Below are positions 26,066 to 35,422 of a stretch of 64,000 bases of DNA, piece by piece (within the stretch, counting starts at the first letter, position 1; each line of letters opens with the position of its first letter). The translations under genes and the position numbers were made by a program. Under the pieces are notes generated by a model that worked only from the letters and a program-made list of their open reading frames with translations, made no database searches and was not told where the DNA came from. The DNA is taken from positions 496,001 to 560,000 of the forward strand of contig NZ_JODC01000008.1 in assembly GCF_000720765.1 (NCBI RefSeq), given 5' to 3'. Origin of the DNA: Streptomyces sp. NRRL S-646 (GTDB lineage: Bacteria; Actinomycetota; Actinomycetes; Streptomycetales; Streptomycetaceae).

Positions 26066-26993
26066 CCTCACCGCTGTCCGGGAGCTGGAGGCCGACGTGC
26101 CCGCGCTCAGCGACGACGCCCGCTCCGCCGCCCGCGTCCGCCTGCAGCACGCCATCGTCCAGGAGGGCCGCCGTCCTCGCGCGCTGTCCCGGCGCCTGAT
26201 GCTGAGAGTCGCCGTCGCGGGAACGGCCACCGCGGCGGCCGCGGGCGGCGCCGTCCTGGTCGCACGGCGCGACGGGGAGGCGAGCTCCCCGGGGATGACC
26301 ACCCTGAGCGCCGCGCAGCTGCTGCACAGGGCCGCGGGCAAGTCCCGTGCCGACGGCACCGGGACGCCGATTCCGCGCAACGACCAGTACCTGTACACCA
26401 AGACCTACATCACCCGGACCTACGACAAGACCGGGAAGACCAGGACCTGGACGGACGAGAGCTGGATGTCGGTCGACGGTTCCAAGCCCTCCTGGCGCGA
26501 GGAGTTCGGCAAGGTCCACCACGACCCCCCGCTGGGCAAGCACGAGGTCAGGTGGCCGCCGACCGAGTACGCCAAGCTGGCGAAGTGGCCGACGGACCCG
26601 GACACGCTGCTCAAGGGGCTCATGTGGACGGGGAAGAACGCGCCGGAGGCCGGCGCCATGGCTTTCATGAACGCGTGCATGCTGATGGAGGGGCCGCGCG
26701 TCATGCCGCCCGGTCTGGAGGCTGCCACCTTCGAGGCCGTCGCGATGATTCCCGGCATCAGGCTCGACTACCACGACGTGGACGCTCTCGGCCGGCGCGG
26801 GATCGGTGTCTCCTATCCGAAGATCACCTTCTCGTTCGTCTTCGATCCCAAGACCTATGCCTATCTGGGCCTGCGGTTGACGGGGAGCAGCGCGAAGGAG
26901 GTCGACGGCGAATGGCGGCAGGTCAACTGGTACCACGAGATGCGCGGCTTGGAGCAGGTCGGCGTCGTGGACCGCATCGGCCGGCGTCCGTGA
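26058..26993 (+). CDS. CU044_5270 family membrane-anchored protein, 311 aa
   Basis: This is the standard partner of a class of actinobacterial ECF sigma factors. A cytoplasmic N-terminus of about 45 residues (VDDLTAVRELEADVPALSDDARSAARVRL) is followed by one membrane span (residues about 48-66, LRVAVAGTATAAAAGGAVLV) and an extracytoplasmic beta-rich domain containing NDQYLYTKTYITRTYDKTGK and DESWMSVDG. It may act as an anti-sigma or signal-sensing protein. GTG 26058 overlaps the sigma stop by 8 bp, so production is coupled. Confidence 0.85.
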   Translation: MDDLTAVRELEADVPALSDDARSAARVRLQHAIVQEGRRPRALSRRLMLRVAVAGTATAAAAGGAVLVARRDGEASSPGMTTLSAAQLLHRAAGKSRADGTGTPIPRNDQYLYTKTYITRTYDKTGKTRTWTDESWMSVDGSKPSWREEFGKVHHDPPLGKHEVRWPPTEYAKLAKWPTDPDTLLKGLMWTGKNAPEAGAMAFMNACMLMEGPRVMPPGLEAATFEAVAMIPGIRLDYHDVDALGRRGIGVSYPKITFSFVFDPKTYAYLGLRLTGSSAKEVDGEWRQVNWYHEMRGLEQVGVVDRIGRRP

Positions 26994-26999
26994 GCCCGT

Positions 27000-27036
27000 G
27001 GGCCGCCGTACCGTGCGGGGGGCGGTACGGCGGCCC
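27000..27036. terminator. Bidirectional terminator between convergent genes
   Basis: Perfect 14-bp arms GGGCCGCCGTACCG and CGGTACGGCGGCCC around a 9-nt G-rich loop, placed between stops at 26993 and 27046. Confidence 0.75.
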
Positions 27037-27045
27037 GCGTCCCGG

Positions 27046-27894
27046 TCAGCCGATGTGATAACTGTCCCCGTACACCTTCCAGTTGAGAGGCGTGTTCAGG
27101 CACAGGTTGCCGTTGCGCAGGAACACCCGCTGCTCGGTGTCGACCCGGCTGGTGTCGCTGTGGGCCTCCTCCTGCTTCATGGCCCACACCCGGGCGTCGA
27201 GGAAGGCGTTCAGGTACGCCACCTCGTCGCCGCCCTGCGCCGGCGGCTTGGCCTTGTTCAGGGCGCGCTTGCGTATGTTGCGGAAGCTGGTGGGGTCGTC
27301 GCCGTCGCCGTGCATGACGATGGCGTCGTAGTACGCGAACTGCCCCAGCGTCCCGATCCGGTCCGCCTTGCCCTGCTGTACGGCCGGGTTGAAGTACACG
27401 CGGTCGCGCTCGTCGTTCTGTGCCTGCTGGAACGCCGTGTCCTGGGCGGCCTTGCGCCAGTCGCGGGGGAAGTTCGGGTCCAGCCCTTCGTGTGAGTCGG
27501 AGCCGTTCACGGCGCGCAGCGCCGGGAGGTATTTGGAAAGGACGTTGCCGGGCTTGCGGTCGGTGTAGAGCTGGACGAGGTCGAGCATGTCGCCGGTGCC
27601 GGAGCAGAAGCCGATGATCCCGGCGGTGTAGCCGCGGCCGTCGCCGATGTCCTCGATGTACTTGTACTGCGCCTTCCAGTCGAGCGAGGAGTTCTCCGCG
27701 CTCGACACCAGCTTCATGGCGATCTCCTTCTTCGCCGGGTCGTCGAGGCCCACGCAGCCAGCTGCTGCCGAGGTGGCCGAGGCGTGGGAGGGCCGCAAGA
27801 AGGGCGTCGCGGCCAGGGTTGCGCCGGCCGCCACCAGGACGGTGCGGCGTGCGATGCGGGCGGGATGTGCAGGGTCGCTGGAGGAGTGCCTCAC
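27046..27894 (-). CDS. csnA: Secreted GH46 chitosanase, 282 aa
   Basis: An endo-acting glycoside hydrolase family 46 enzyme that cleaves chitosan outside the cell. The N-terminus has a twin-arginine-like signal (RIARRTVLVAAGATLAA, cleavage around residue 40). The catalytic Glu67 (SSAENSSLDW) and Asp85 (EDIGDGRGYT) are 18 residues apart, as in the Streptomyces N174 enzyme. The rest of the family pattern is intact (GIIGFCSGTGDML, YFNPA). GTG 27894 has TTGGAG five bases upstream. A perfect palindrome about 50 bp upstream is the likely repressor site. Confidence 0.93.
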   Translation of the reverse strand: MRHSSSDPAHPARIARRTVLVAAGATLAATPFLRPSHASATSAAAGCVGLDDPAKKEIAMKLVSSAENSSLDWKAQYKYIEDIGDGRGYTAGIIGFCSGTGDMLDLVQLYTDRKPGNVLSKYLPALRAVNGSDSHEGLDPNFPRDWRKAAQDTAFQQAQNDERDRVYFNPAVQQGKADRIGTLGQFAYYDAIVMHGDGDDPTSFRNIRKRALNKAKPPAQGGDEVAYLNAFLDARVWAMKQEEAHSDTSRVDTEQRVFLRNGNLCLNTPLNWKVYGDSYHIG

Positions 27895-27942
27895 AGGGGC
27901 TCCAAGTGGTGGTGGGGGGTGGGGAGTTGGCCATGACCGACA

Positions 27943-27965
27943 CTGATAGGAAGGTTTCCTATCAG
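27943..27965. promoter_or_regulatory. Operator palindrome of the chitosanase gene
   Basis: CTGATAGGAA-ggt-TTCCTATCAG, perfect 10-bp arms. The TAGGAA...TTCCTA core resembles the operator of the chitosanase repressor CsnR in streptomycetes as I remember it; that match is from memory. It sits 49 bp upstream of the chitosanase start. Confidence 0.65.
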
Positions 27966-28044
27966 AGGATCTGGACGGCGCACACCCGTCGCGCCAGAAG
28001 TTCGTAGGGACGTACGAAGCAGGTACGGACCAAAAGGGGGTGAG

Positions 28045-30849
28045 TCAGGGCAGTGGCTGTTCCGCCCAGATGACCTTGCCCTCCGGGGTGTACCGGGTGC
28101 CCCAACGATCGGCGAGCTGAGCCACCAGGAACAGCCCGCGGCCGCCCTCGTCCGTCATCGCCGCATACCGAAGGTGCGGCGATGTACTGCTGCTGTCGAA
28201 GACCTCGCAGATCAGGGTGCGGTCGAACAGCACACGCACATGGATGGGGTCGGCGCCGTAGCGGATCGCGTTGGTGACCAGCTCGCTCAGGATGAGCTCC
28301 GTGGTGAACGTCAGCTCGTCGAGCCCCCACCCGGTGAGCCTGCGGCTGACGGAGGCACGTACCTCACCCACGGCCGCCGGGTCGTTCCGCACCTGCCAGT
28401 CGGCGATCCGGTCGGCGTCGAGTGCCCGGGTGCGGGCCACGATCAGGGCGACGTCGTCGCTCGGCCGTGCCGGCAGCTGTGATTCGAGCACGACCCTGCA
28501 GGTGTCCTCCGGCGACTCACCCGCGCGTTCCAGCGCCCCTCGCAGGAGTGCGAGCCCCTCGTCGATGTCCCGCTCCCGGTCCTCGACCAGCCCGTCCGTG
28601 TACAGAACGAGACGGCTGCCCTCCTCCAGCACGAGGTCGGCCGTCTCGAACGGCAGGCCGCCGAGGCCGAGCGGGGGACCGACGGGCACGTCGGGGAACT
28701 CGACCTCGCCGTCGGGCCGGATGAGGGCCGGCGGTGGATGGCCGGCCCGGGCGATGGTGCACTTGCGCGACACCGGGTCGTAGATCGCGTACAGACAGGT
28801 GGCGCCGGTGACCGGGGCGCTGCCGCCGTCCGCCGTCTCGTCCTGGTCGATGCGGCCGACCAACTCGTCCAGCAGGGCGAGGAGTTCGTCCGGCGGCAGG
28901 TCCAGGGCGGAGAAGTTGTGCACCGCCGTTCGCAGCCGGCCCATGGTGGCCGCGGCGTGCAGCCCGTGCCCCACGACGTCGCCGACCACGAGGGCGACAC
29001 GTGCGCCTGACAGCGGCAGTACGTCGAACCAGTCCCCGCCGACTCCCGCCTGCGCGGGCAGATACCGGTAGGCGATGTCCAGGGCGCTCTGCTCGGGCAG
29101 GCGGCGGGGCAGCAGACTGCGCTGCAGGGCCACGGCCATGCTGTGCTCGCGCGTGTAGCGGCGGGCGTTGTCGATCGAGACCGCGGCACGGGCCACCAGC
29201 TCTTCGGCAAGGGCCAGTTCGTCCGCGTCGAAGGGCTCGGGCTTCTCGCAGCGCCAGAAGCTGACCACCCCGAGCACCAGGGAACCGGTGCGCAGTGGCA
29301 CGGTGATCAGCGAGTGGATGCCGTAGTCGACGACCTGCGCGGTGCGCTCCAGATCCTGCGCGTGCCAGCCCGGCGCCGCGCCGAGGTCCCGCTCCAGCAC
29401 GGCCTGCCCGGAGTGCAGGCTGCGGGCCTGCGGCGAGGAGTCGACGAACTTGATCTGCCGGCCCACCTTGTACAGCGGGGCGTCCTCGCGGACCCCGCTC
29501 GACGCGGTACGGCGCAGGGAGGTCACCCCCTCCGGCTGGCCCCCGCCCAGCACCGCATCGAACAGGTCGACCGTCGCGAAATCGGCGAACCGCGGCACGG
29601 CGAGCTCCGCCAGCTCCTCGGCGGTGCGGGCGACGTCCAGGCTGGTGCCGATGCCCACCCCGGCGTCGTACAGCATGTTGAGGCGTTCCCGTGCCGTCTC
29701 CGCCCGGCCGGACAGGGCGCGCAGCTCGGTCGAGTCGCGCAGCGTGGCGACGCTGCCCGGCGGGCCGCCCTGGACGTCCGTGGGCCGCTGGTTGACCGCA
29801 AGGAGCCGGTCCTTGACCAGATGCACCTCGTCGGTGGCCACACGCCCCGAGGCCAGCAGCTCGGCCGTGTCCGGGGCGAGGCCCAGGTCCAGGGCGTGCC
29901 TGCCCTCGGCGTCCGCGGGCAGGTCGAGCAGACGGTGCGCCTCGTCGTTGGCGAGCAGCAGCCGGCCCTCGCCGCTGACGATGAGCACGCCCTCACGCAC
30001 GGCGTGCAGCACCGCGTCGTGGTGCTCGTACATGCGGGTCATCTCGTGCGGGCCCAGGCCGTGCGTCTGGCGCAGCAGCCGTCTGCTCACCAGCGCGGTG
30101 CCGCCGGTGGCCAGGGCGAGTCCCCCGGCCGCCGCGAACAGGACGAGCGGCAGCTGCCGGTCGGCGGTGCCGCCCACGGTCGCGGTCGTGATGCCCGCCG
30201 AGACCAGGCCCACGACCTTGCCGTCGGGATCCTTGATCGGCACGACCGCCTGCACCAGCCGTCCGATCGTCCCGTTGATCTCCTCGACCACCGTCCCGCC
30301 GGCCAGCGCGGGCGCGATCGTCCCGACGAACTTCTTACCGATGCGGTTCGGTTTGGGGTGGGTGTAGCGGATGCCGTCGGTGTTCATGACGACGATGAAG
30401 TCGACGCCGGTCGCCTTGCGGGCGGCCTCCGCCCGCGGCTGCAGAATCTTCGTGGGGTCGGGGCTGCTGAGCGCCTCGCGGGTGCCCGGCGCATTGGCGA
30501 ACGCCTGGGCGACGGCGACGGAGCGGTTGCGGGCCTCCTGCGTGCTGTCGTGCCGGACCTGCAGATACAGCGCCACCACCGCGGCGACCACCAGCAGCAG
30601 CACGATCACCACCTGCAGGACGAACACCTGCCGGGCGATGCTGCGCCCGGTCAGCGCCGACCGTAGCGCGCTGATGCGGCCCGGTTCCGGCTCGCCCGGG
30701 TGTCCACTTCGGCGGGTGGGTGCACTGCGTGGAGCCCGCGTCGTGCGCCGCCCGTGCGCTGCGTGAGCGCGATCGGTCGCGCGGCGGGCACGGGGACCGC
30801 CGGGACGGCGGTGCGACCGGGTCCCGGAGCGGTCCGGAAGTCGGACCAT
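28045..30849 (-). CDS. Multidomain sensor SpoIIE/PP2C phosphatase with anti-sigma kinase domain, 934 aa
   Basis: A membrane sensor that joins a phosphatase and a kinase. After a basic N-terminus come a TM segment (about 75-97), an extracellular single-Cache-like sensor (about 98-225, IVVMNTDGIRYTHPKPNRIGKKF), a second TM, and a PAS domain (YEHHDAVLHAVREGVLIV). A GAF domain spans about 380-550 and leads into the PP2C catalytic domain with GVGGDWFDV and VVGDVVGHG. The protein ends with an RsbW-like HATPase domain (ELILSELVTNAIRYGADPIHV, DEGGRGLFLVAQLAD). It is probably a switch in a partner-switching stress pathway, sensing a small extracellular ligand. Confidence 0.9.
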   Translation of the reverse strand: MVRLPDRSGTRSHRRPGGPRARRATDRAHAAHGRRTTRAPRSAPTRRSGHPGEPEPGRISALRSALTGRSIARQVFVLQVVIVLLLVVAAVVALYLQVRHDSTQEARNRSVAVAQAFANAPGTREALSSPDPTKILQPRAEAARKATGVDFIVVMNTDGIRYTHPKPNRIGKKFVGTIAPALAGGTVVEEINGTIGRLVQAVVPIKDPDGKVVGLVSAGITTATVGGTADRQLPLVLFAAAGGLALATGGTALVSRRLLRQTHGLGPHEMTRMYEHHDAVLHAVREGVLIVSGEGRLLLANDEAHRLLDLPADAEGRHALDLGLAPDTAELLASGRVATDEVHLVKDRLLAVNQRPTDVQGGPPGSVATLRDSTELRALSGRAETARERLNMLYDAGVGIGTSLDVARTAEELAELAVPRFADFATVDLFDAVLGGGQPEGVTSLRRTASSGVREDAPLYKVGRQIKFVDSSPQARSLHSGQAVLERDLGAAPGWHAQDLERTAQVVDYGIHSLITVPLRTGSLVLGVVSFWRCEKPEPFDADELALAEELVARAAVSIDNARRYTREHSMAVALQRSLLPRRLPEQSALDIAYRYLPAQAGVGGDWFDVLPLSGARVALVVGDVVGHGLHAAATMGRLRTAVHNFSALDLPPDELLALLDELVGRIDQDETADGGSAPVTGATCLYAIYDPVSRKCTIARAGHPPPALIRPDGEVEFPDVPVGPPLGLGGLPFETADLVLEEGSRLVLYTDGLVEDRERDIDEGLALLRGALERAGESPEDTCRVVLESQLPARPSDDVALIVARTRALDADRIADWQVRNDPAAVGEVRASVSRRLTGWGLDELTFTTELILSELVTNAIRYGADPIHVRVLFDRTLICEVFDSSSTSPHLRYAAMTDEGGRGLFLVAQLADRWGTRYTPEGKVIWAEQPLP

Positions 30850-30953
30850 GTGCCCATGTCTACACTGCCGGGCCGCATGAGGCGAGAGGCGTCACAGCGG
30901 GTGACGGAGATCGCTCCCGATCCGCGTGCCGCTGTCACGGGCGGGAGACGGTT

Positions 30954-33494
30954 TCACCGCTGGTTCCCGTGCGCCGCACGGCGCGTGGCGAGAAGCAGCG
31001 CGATGTCGTCGGGACGGTCCGCGGAGTGCCGGGCCGTCGCGGTGAGGCGGTCGGCGATCCCGGCCAGCGGACGGCGGCCCGGGCGGACGGCAGGCGCGCC
31101 GAACTTCGCCAGGGCCACCCGCAGGGCCGTGATGCCCTCGTCGATGTCGACACCGGGCCGCTCGACGAGCCCGTCCGTGTACAGCGCGAGGACGGCGCCG
31201 GGCTCGATCCGCAGATCGGCGACGGGGTACTGGGCGTGCGGGTCCACCCCGAGCACCACGCCGCCGGGCAGGTCCAGCACCTCGGTGTGGCCGTCCGGGT
31301 GACGCAGCAGCGGCGGCGGATGCCCGGCGCGGGCCGCCCGCGCAAGGCCCGAGGCCGGATCCAGCCGGATGTAGCAGCAGCTCGCGAACTGTCCGGGATC
31401 GAGGTCGATCAGCAGATGGTTCGTGCCGCTCATCACCTCGTCGGGCGGCCGGTCACCGAGCGCGAACGCCCTTACCGCACTGCGCAGTTGGCCCATGGTG
31501 GCCGCGGCCTGCACACCGTGCCCCTGCACATCGCCGATGACCAGCGCCAGGCCGTCGCCCGCCTCCACGACGTCGTACCAGTCGCCGCCCACCTCCATGC
31601 CCTGCGTGCCCGGCAGATAGCGCCCCGTGGTCTCCACCTGCGGGTGGGCCGACAGCCGGCGGGGAAGCAGGGCCTGCTGCAGGCCGCGCGCGAGCGCCGC
31701 CTCGCTCTCGTAGCGCTTCGCCTTCTCCATGGCGTGGGCGATCAGCCCGGCGAGTGCGGTGAGTACCGTGCGCTCCTCGGTGCTGAAGCTGCGCGAGCCG
31801 TCGAAGCCCAGGATGCAGGAACCCACCGGACGCCCGGAGGCGATCAGCGGCAGGAAGGCACGGGCCCCCTCGTCCGCGTCCAGCGCGATGCCCGGGTAGG
31901 CGGTGGCCAACTGTTCCATCGAGTCGAAGAAGAACGGCCGACCGCTGGTCAGCGTCTCGACGCCGGGCAGATGGGCGTCCAGGCCCACGCCCTCGAAGGG
32001 GGCGAGGAACCCTTTGGGGAAGCCGTTCTCCCAGGCCAGATACAGGTGCCGGTCCTGCAGCAGATAGATGGCAAGGCGGCGGCCGCCGAACGCGGGCAGC
32101 AGTTCCCGCATCACCACGGCTGCCACCTGCCGTGCGGTGACCGCCTCCGTCAGCGCGATGGCGAGAATGATCGGGCGGTACAGCGGAGCCATCGACGGGA
32201 CCCCGGGCGAGGTGGCGGCGGACGGCTCCCGGGTGAGGTCGGCGGCCGCGTCCGCCACCCGGTTCGCCGGGCGGAACGTGCAGGTCAGCATGTCCGGACC
32301 GGGATAGACACAGACCTCGAGCCAGGCGCCCTCGTACGCCGGGTCCTGGCCCTCGTCCTCCGCGCCGTCCGTGCCGGGCCGCGCGACATGGAAGCGCACC
32401 GGGTCCGGGGACAGCAGCGCGCCGCGCAGATGGTCCTCGAAGGCGGGCTGGTTCAGCCACGGCAGGCCCTCCCACAGGGGACGGCTGAGCAGCTGCGTCC
32501 GGGAGCAGTGCAGCAGCTGTCCGGCGCGCGGATTGGCGTAGAGCACGAGCCCCAGCCGGTCCAGGCAGAGCACCCCGTCGGGCAGCAGATCAGCGGCGGC
32601 GTCGGCCGCCGCACCGGGACCCGGATCGACGACGAAACCCCGGACCGGATGCGTGCCGGTCGGTGTGCCGGGCGGTGCGGGGGCCGCGTACGGGCTCCAC
32701 AGCTCCACCAGGCGCAGCGCGCCGTCCTCGGACCGCACGTACAGCGGCAGGGGCGGCGGCCGGCCCGCGGCCGTCTCCCGCAGCGCGGCCAGGACCCGCT
32801 GTGTCTCGTCCGGGGCCACGGCGTCCGCAAGCGCCTCCACGGACGTGGCGAACGCGTCGACCGGCACCCCCAGCAGGGCGGGCAGCCGCTCGTCCACGGT
32901 CACGACGTCCGTCACCGGATCCCAGGCGAAACCCCCGGCACGCCCCGCGGGCGGGCGCGCGCCGGGCGATCGTACGCACACGGGCTCCCCGTCCCAGGCG
33001 ACCGACGACCTGCCGCCGTCCTCCAGCCGCCGCAGCGCGATGCCCAGGTCCTCGGCCAGCCGCACCATGCGATCGCGGTGGTGGAGCAGCTCCGCGGCGT
33101 CCGCGGTGGAGGGCCGCAGCACGGTCAGCACACCGAAGGTGGTCGACCCGCACCCGATCGGTACGTACATCGACCCGAACTGGAACGGCAGCGCGGCCGC
33201 GAACTGGGGATAGCGGCGCATCGTCTCCGTGGCGTTCGGCAGGACCACCTGCACGCCGAGCCGGTAGGCGTCGGCCACCGGGAACGGCCGGTCCACATGC
33301 AGCCGCCACCAGGGCCGGAACAGCGGGCCCGGCAGCCCCGCGAGCACCGCCAGCCGCAGCAGCCCGGGCGTGCCGGAGCGCAGATAGACCCCTCCCGAGT
33401 GCCCACCGGCCGCGCCGATCGCCTCCGTGGAGGCGTCGATCAGCAGCGCGGCCAGCTGCCCGGGCGTCCGGTGTGCGTACTCCGCGCGAGTCAT
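30954..33494 (-). CDS. GAF/PAS-containing SpoIIE/PP2C phosphatase, 846 aa
   Basis: A soluble, multidomain PP2C phosphatase. The N-terminal GAF-like domain (residues about 10-160, FPVADAYRLGVQVVLPNATETMRRYPQF) is followed by two PAS-like regions (about 190-300 and about 320-420, LLPDGVLCLDRLGLVLYANPRAGQLL). A second GAF domain follows (AAVVMRELLPAFGGRRLAIYLL) and then the catalytic domain with MEVGGDWYDVVE and VIGDVQGHGVQAAATMGQLR. There is no HATPase domain, unlike its neighbour. ATG 33494 is chosen; the frame upstream is low-complexity. It is tandem with the 934-aa phosphatase but 104 bp apart. Confidence 0.88.
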   Translation of the reverse strand: MTRAEYAHRTPGQLAALLIDASTEAIGAAGGHSGGVYLRSGTPGLLRLAVLAGLPGPLFRPWWRLHVDRPFPVADAYRLGVQVVLPNATETMRRYPQFAAALPFQFGSMYVPIGCGSTTFGVLTVLRPSTADAAELLHHRDRMVRLAEDLGIALRRLEDGGRSSVAWDGEPVCVRSPGARPPAGRAGGFAWDPVTDVVTVDERLPALLGVPVDAFATSVEALADAVAPDETQRVLAALRETAAGRPPPLPLYVRSEDGALRLVELWSPYAAPAPPGTPTGTHPVRGFVVDPGPGAAADAAADLLPDGVLCLDRLGLVLYANPRAGQLLHCSRTQLLSRPLWEGLPWLNQPAFEDHLRGALLSPDPVRFHVARPGTDGAEDEGQDPAYEGAWLEVCVYPGPDMLTCTFRPANRVADAAADLTREPSAATSPGVPSMAPLYRPIILAIALTEAVTARQVAAVVMRELLPAFGGRRLAIYLLQDRHLYLAWENGFPKGFLAPFEGVGLDAHLPGVETLTSGRPFFFDSMEQLATAYPGIALDADEGARAFLPLIASGRPVGSCILGFDGSRSFSTEERTVLTALAGLIAHAMEKAKRYESEAALARGLQQALLPRRLSAHPQVETTGRYLPGTQGMEVGGDWYDVVEAGDGLALVIGDVQGHGVQAAATMGQLRSAVRAFALGDRPPDEVMSGTNHLLIDLDPGQFASCCYIRLDPASGLARAARAGHPPPLLRHPDGHTEVLDLPGGVVLGVDPHAQYPVADLRIEPGAVLALYTDGLVERPGVDIDEGITALRVALAKFGAPAVRPGRRPLAGIADRLTATARHSADRPDDIALLLATRRAAHGNQR

Positions 33495-33695
33495 CGGCCC
33501 TACCTCGTCCGTACGCCGTCCAGCGGGCGACACAGACAAGAATGCGCCACTGCAGGGCTGCGGCGCACCTGGGCGGAGGGAGACTCGGACAGACCGGGAT
33601 GTGACGTGAAGATCTTCCTTCCGGTGCATCGGGCGAAGGTGTAATGGGCATGCATTCGGGCGTTTGTCCCCACCCCCACGAGGAGTGATCACCTG

Positions 33696-35108
33696 ATGAG
33701 CGCCCCCACCCCGGCACCCATCCCCACACCCACGGCCCCCGGCGCACTGCCGCTGATCGGGCACGGACTCCGCCTCGCCCGCGACCCGCTGCCGTTCATC
33801 ACCTCATTGCGCGAATACGGCAGTGTGGTGCGTATACGCATCGGCCCCACACCCGCCTACGTGGTCACGGACCCCGCACTGACCCGACGTGTCCTGGTGA
33901 CCGACGCCGGCCACTTCACCAAGGGCGGCACGTACTACGACGCGCTGCGGGTCTTCCTCGGTGACGGAGTCGCGACCGTCGCCGACGGCGACACCCATCT
34001 GCGCAACCGCCGTCTGATGCAGCCCATGTTCAGCAAGGCGCATATCGGCGAGCGCGGCAACGCCATGATCGATCAGGTGCGTACGACCGTCGGCGCCTGG
34101 CCCGCGGCCGAGCCGCGCGACGTGTTCGCCGACATGAACGAGATCACCCTCTCCACGTTCCTCGTCGCCGTGTTCGGCGCGGGTCTGCCCGCACACCTGG
34201 AGCGCGAGTTCACCGCCCTCATGCCCGAGATCATGAAAGGAACGATTCGGCAGGTCATTCTTCCGCCCTGGATCACGCGGCTGCCGCTGCCCGCCAACCG
34301 CGCGCACGCCGACCGTGTCGCCCGCCTGCGCGCCCTCATAGACCAGGCCATCGACCATCACATCGACGTCACCGCACCCGGATCCGCTTCGGCGGACGGT
34401 GCGGCCGGCGCCGAGGCGTGCCCGCATGCGGCCGAGGCGCAACGGCAACAGGGGGGTCTGTTCGAGACCCTGCTCGGTGTCGAAGACCAACTCGGCCGCC
34501 GGCAACTCCAGGACGAGGCCATCACCCTCCTGGCCGGAGCGATCGAGACCACCGGCACCACACTCGCCTGGGCGCTGTACGAGATCGCCGGCAATCCCGC
34601 TGTCGAACGACGTCTTCGCGAGGAACTGGCGTCGGTGTGCGGGGACCGGCCGCTGCGCTACGACGACCTCGACCAACTCCCGTACTCCCGAAGGGTTCTG
34701 CAGGAGGCCATCAGGAAATACGGGGTGTCCTGGATGGTGACGCGTATGGTCACGCGCGACGTCGTCCTCGGCGGACACCTCATACCCGAGGGCGCCGATG
34801 TCGTGTGGAGTCCCTATCTGCACCAGCACGACTCCTCCTATTTCCCCGCCCCGGACACCTTCGACCCGGACCGTTGGGAGGCTGACCGCGTCGCGGCCAC
34901 CCGAGGGTCCTTCCTTGCATTCGGCGACGGCCGCCGCAAGTGCATCGGAGAGAACTTCGCGTGGGTCGAGCTCCAGATCATCCTCGCGAGCGTCCTCCAG
35001 ATCTGGCCCCGGTTCGAGATGACCTCCCGTCCACCGCGTGCCCAGGCCGTGATCACGGTCAAACCCGACGCCCTGGCCATGGAGTTCCATTCGGACTCGG
35101 CCGACTGA
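33696..35108 (+). CDS. Orphan cytochrome P450, 470 aa
   Basis: A heme monooxygenase. The heme-binding loop is FGDGRRKCIG with Cys416 as iron ligand; the I-helix has LLAGAIETTGTTLAWAL with the Glu-Thr-Thr oxygen-activation residues; the K-helix ExxR is EAIR. The Pro-rich N-terminus (PGALPLIGHGLRLARDPLPF) matches soluble bacterial P450s related to terpenoid oxygenases. No ferredoxin, terpene cyclase or other biosynthetic gene adjoins it, so its substrate is open; FprA at 23.9 kb could supply electrons. ATG 33696 follows an AGGAG site. Confidence 0.9.
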   Translation: MSAPTPAPIPTPTAPGALPLIGHGLRLARDPLPFITSLREYGSVVRIRIGPTPAYVVTDPALTRRVLVTDAGHFTKGGTYYDALRVFLGDGVATVADGDTHLRNRRLMQPMFSKAHIGERGNAMIDQVRTTVGAWPAAEPRDVFADMNEITLSTFLVAVFGAGLPAHLEREFTALMPEIMKGTIRQVILPPWITRLPLPANRAHADRVARLRALIDQAIDHHIDVTAPGSASADGAAGAEACPHAAEAQRQQGGLFETLLGVEDQLGRRQLQDEAITLLAGAIETTGTTLAWALYEIAGNPAVERRLREELASVCGDRPLRYDDLDQLPYSRRVLQEAIRKYGVSWMVTRMVTRDVVLGGHLIPEGADVVWSPYLHQHDSSYFPAPDTFDPDRWEADRVAATRGSFLAFGDGRRKCIGENFAWVELQIILASVLQIWPRFEMTSRPPRAQAVITVKPDALAMEFHSDSAD

Positions 35109-35422
35109 CGGGTCAGTCGAGCGCCCCCATGGATGGGTCGGCCCTCCGTTTCGCAACGCCGGAGCAACGTCCATCTGGCGGCCAACCGCCGCCGGTCATG
35201 GCTTGGCCAACTCCTCACCGCACGTTGGCCACAGGTTCATCGCCCGCCCCTGATGTGCCCCGCGGTGTCGAGCGGAGAGTGAGCGGCGGTCCGGCCGTTC
35301 CGCCGGGCCGACCGTCACTCCGGAGAGCTTCTCGCACTCAACAAGGGGCAATCATGGCCGAGTTGACAGCCGTAGACTCCTGAGGGTCGTCGCCGACAAC
35401 GAGCGCTCAGTAACGGCCCCTG
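35109..35422. other. Gene-poor spacer after the P450
   Basis: No gene of normal size is supported. A tiny ORF (ATG 35354, MAELTAVDS) with an AAGGGG site ends after nine codons and may be the start of a lost gene. The region continues into the phospholipase relic, so this looks like a decayed segment. Confidence 0.4.

Noticed and set aside
28045..33494. The two PP2C genes as one operon
   Set aside because: A 104-bp gap separates them and the 934-aa gene has its own upstream sequence; co-transcription is possible but not shown by the sequence.
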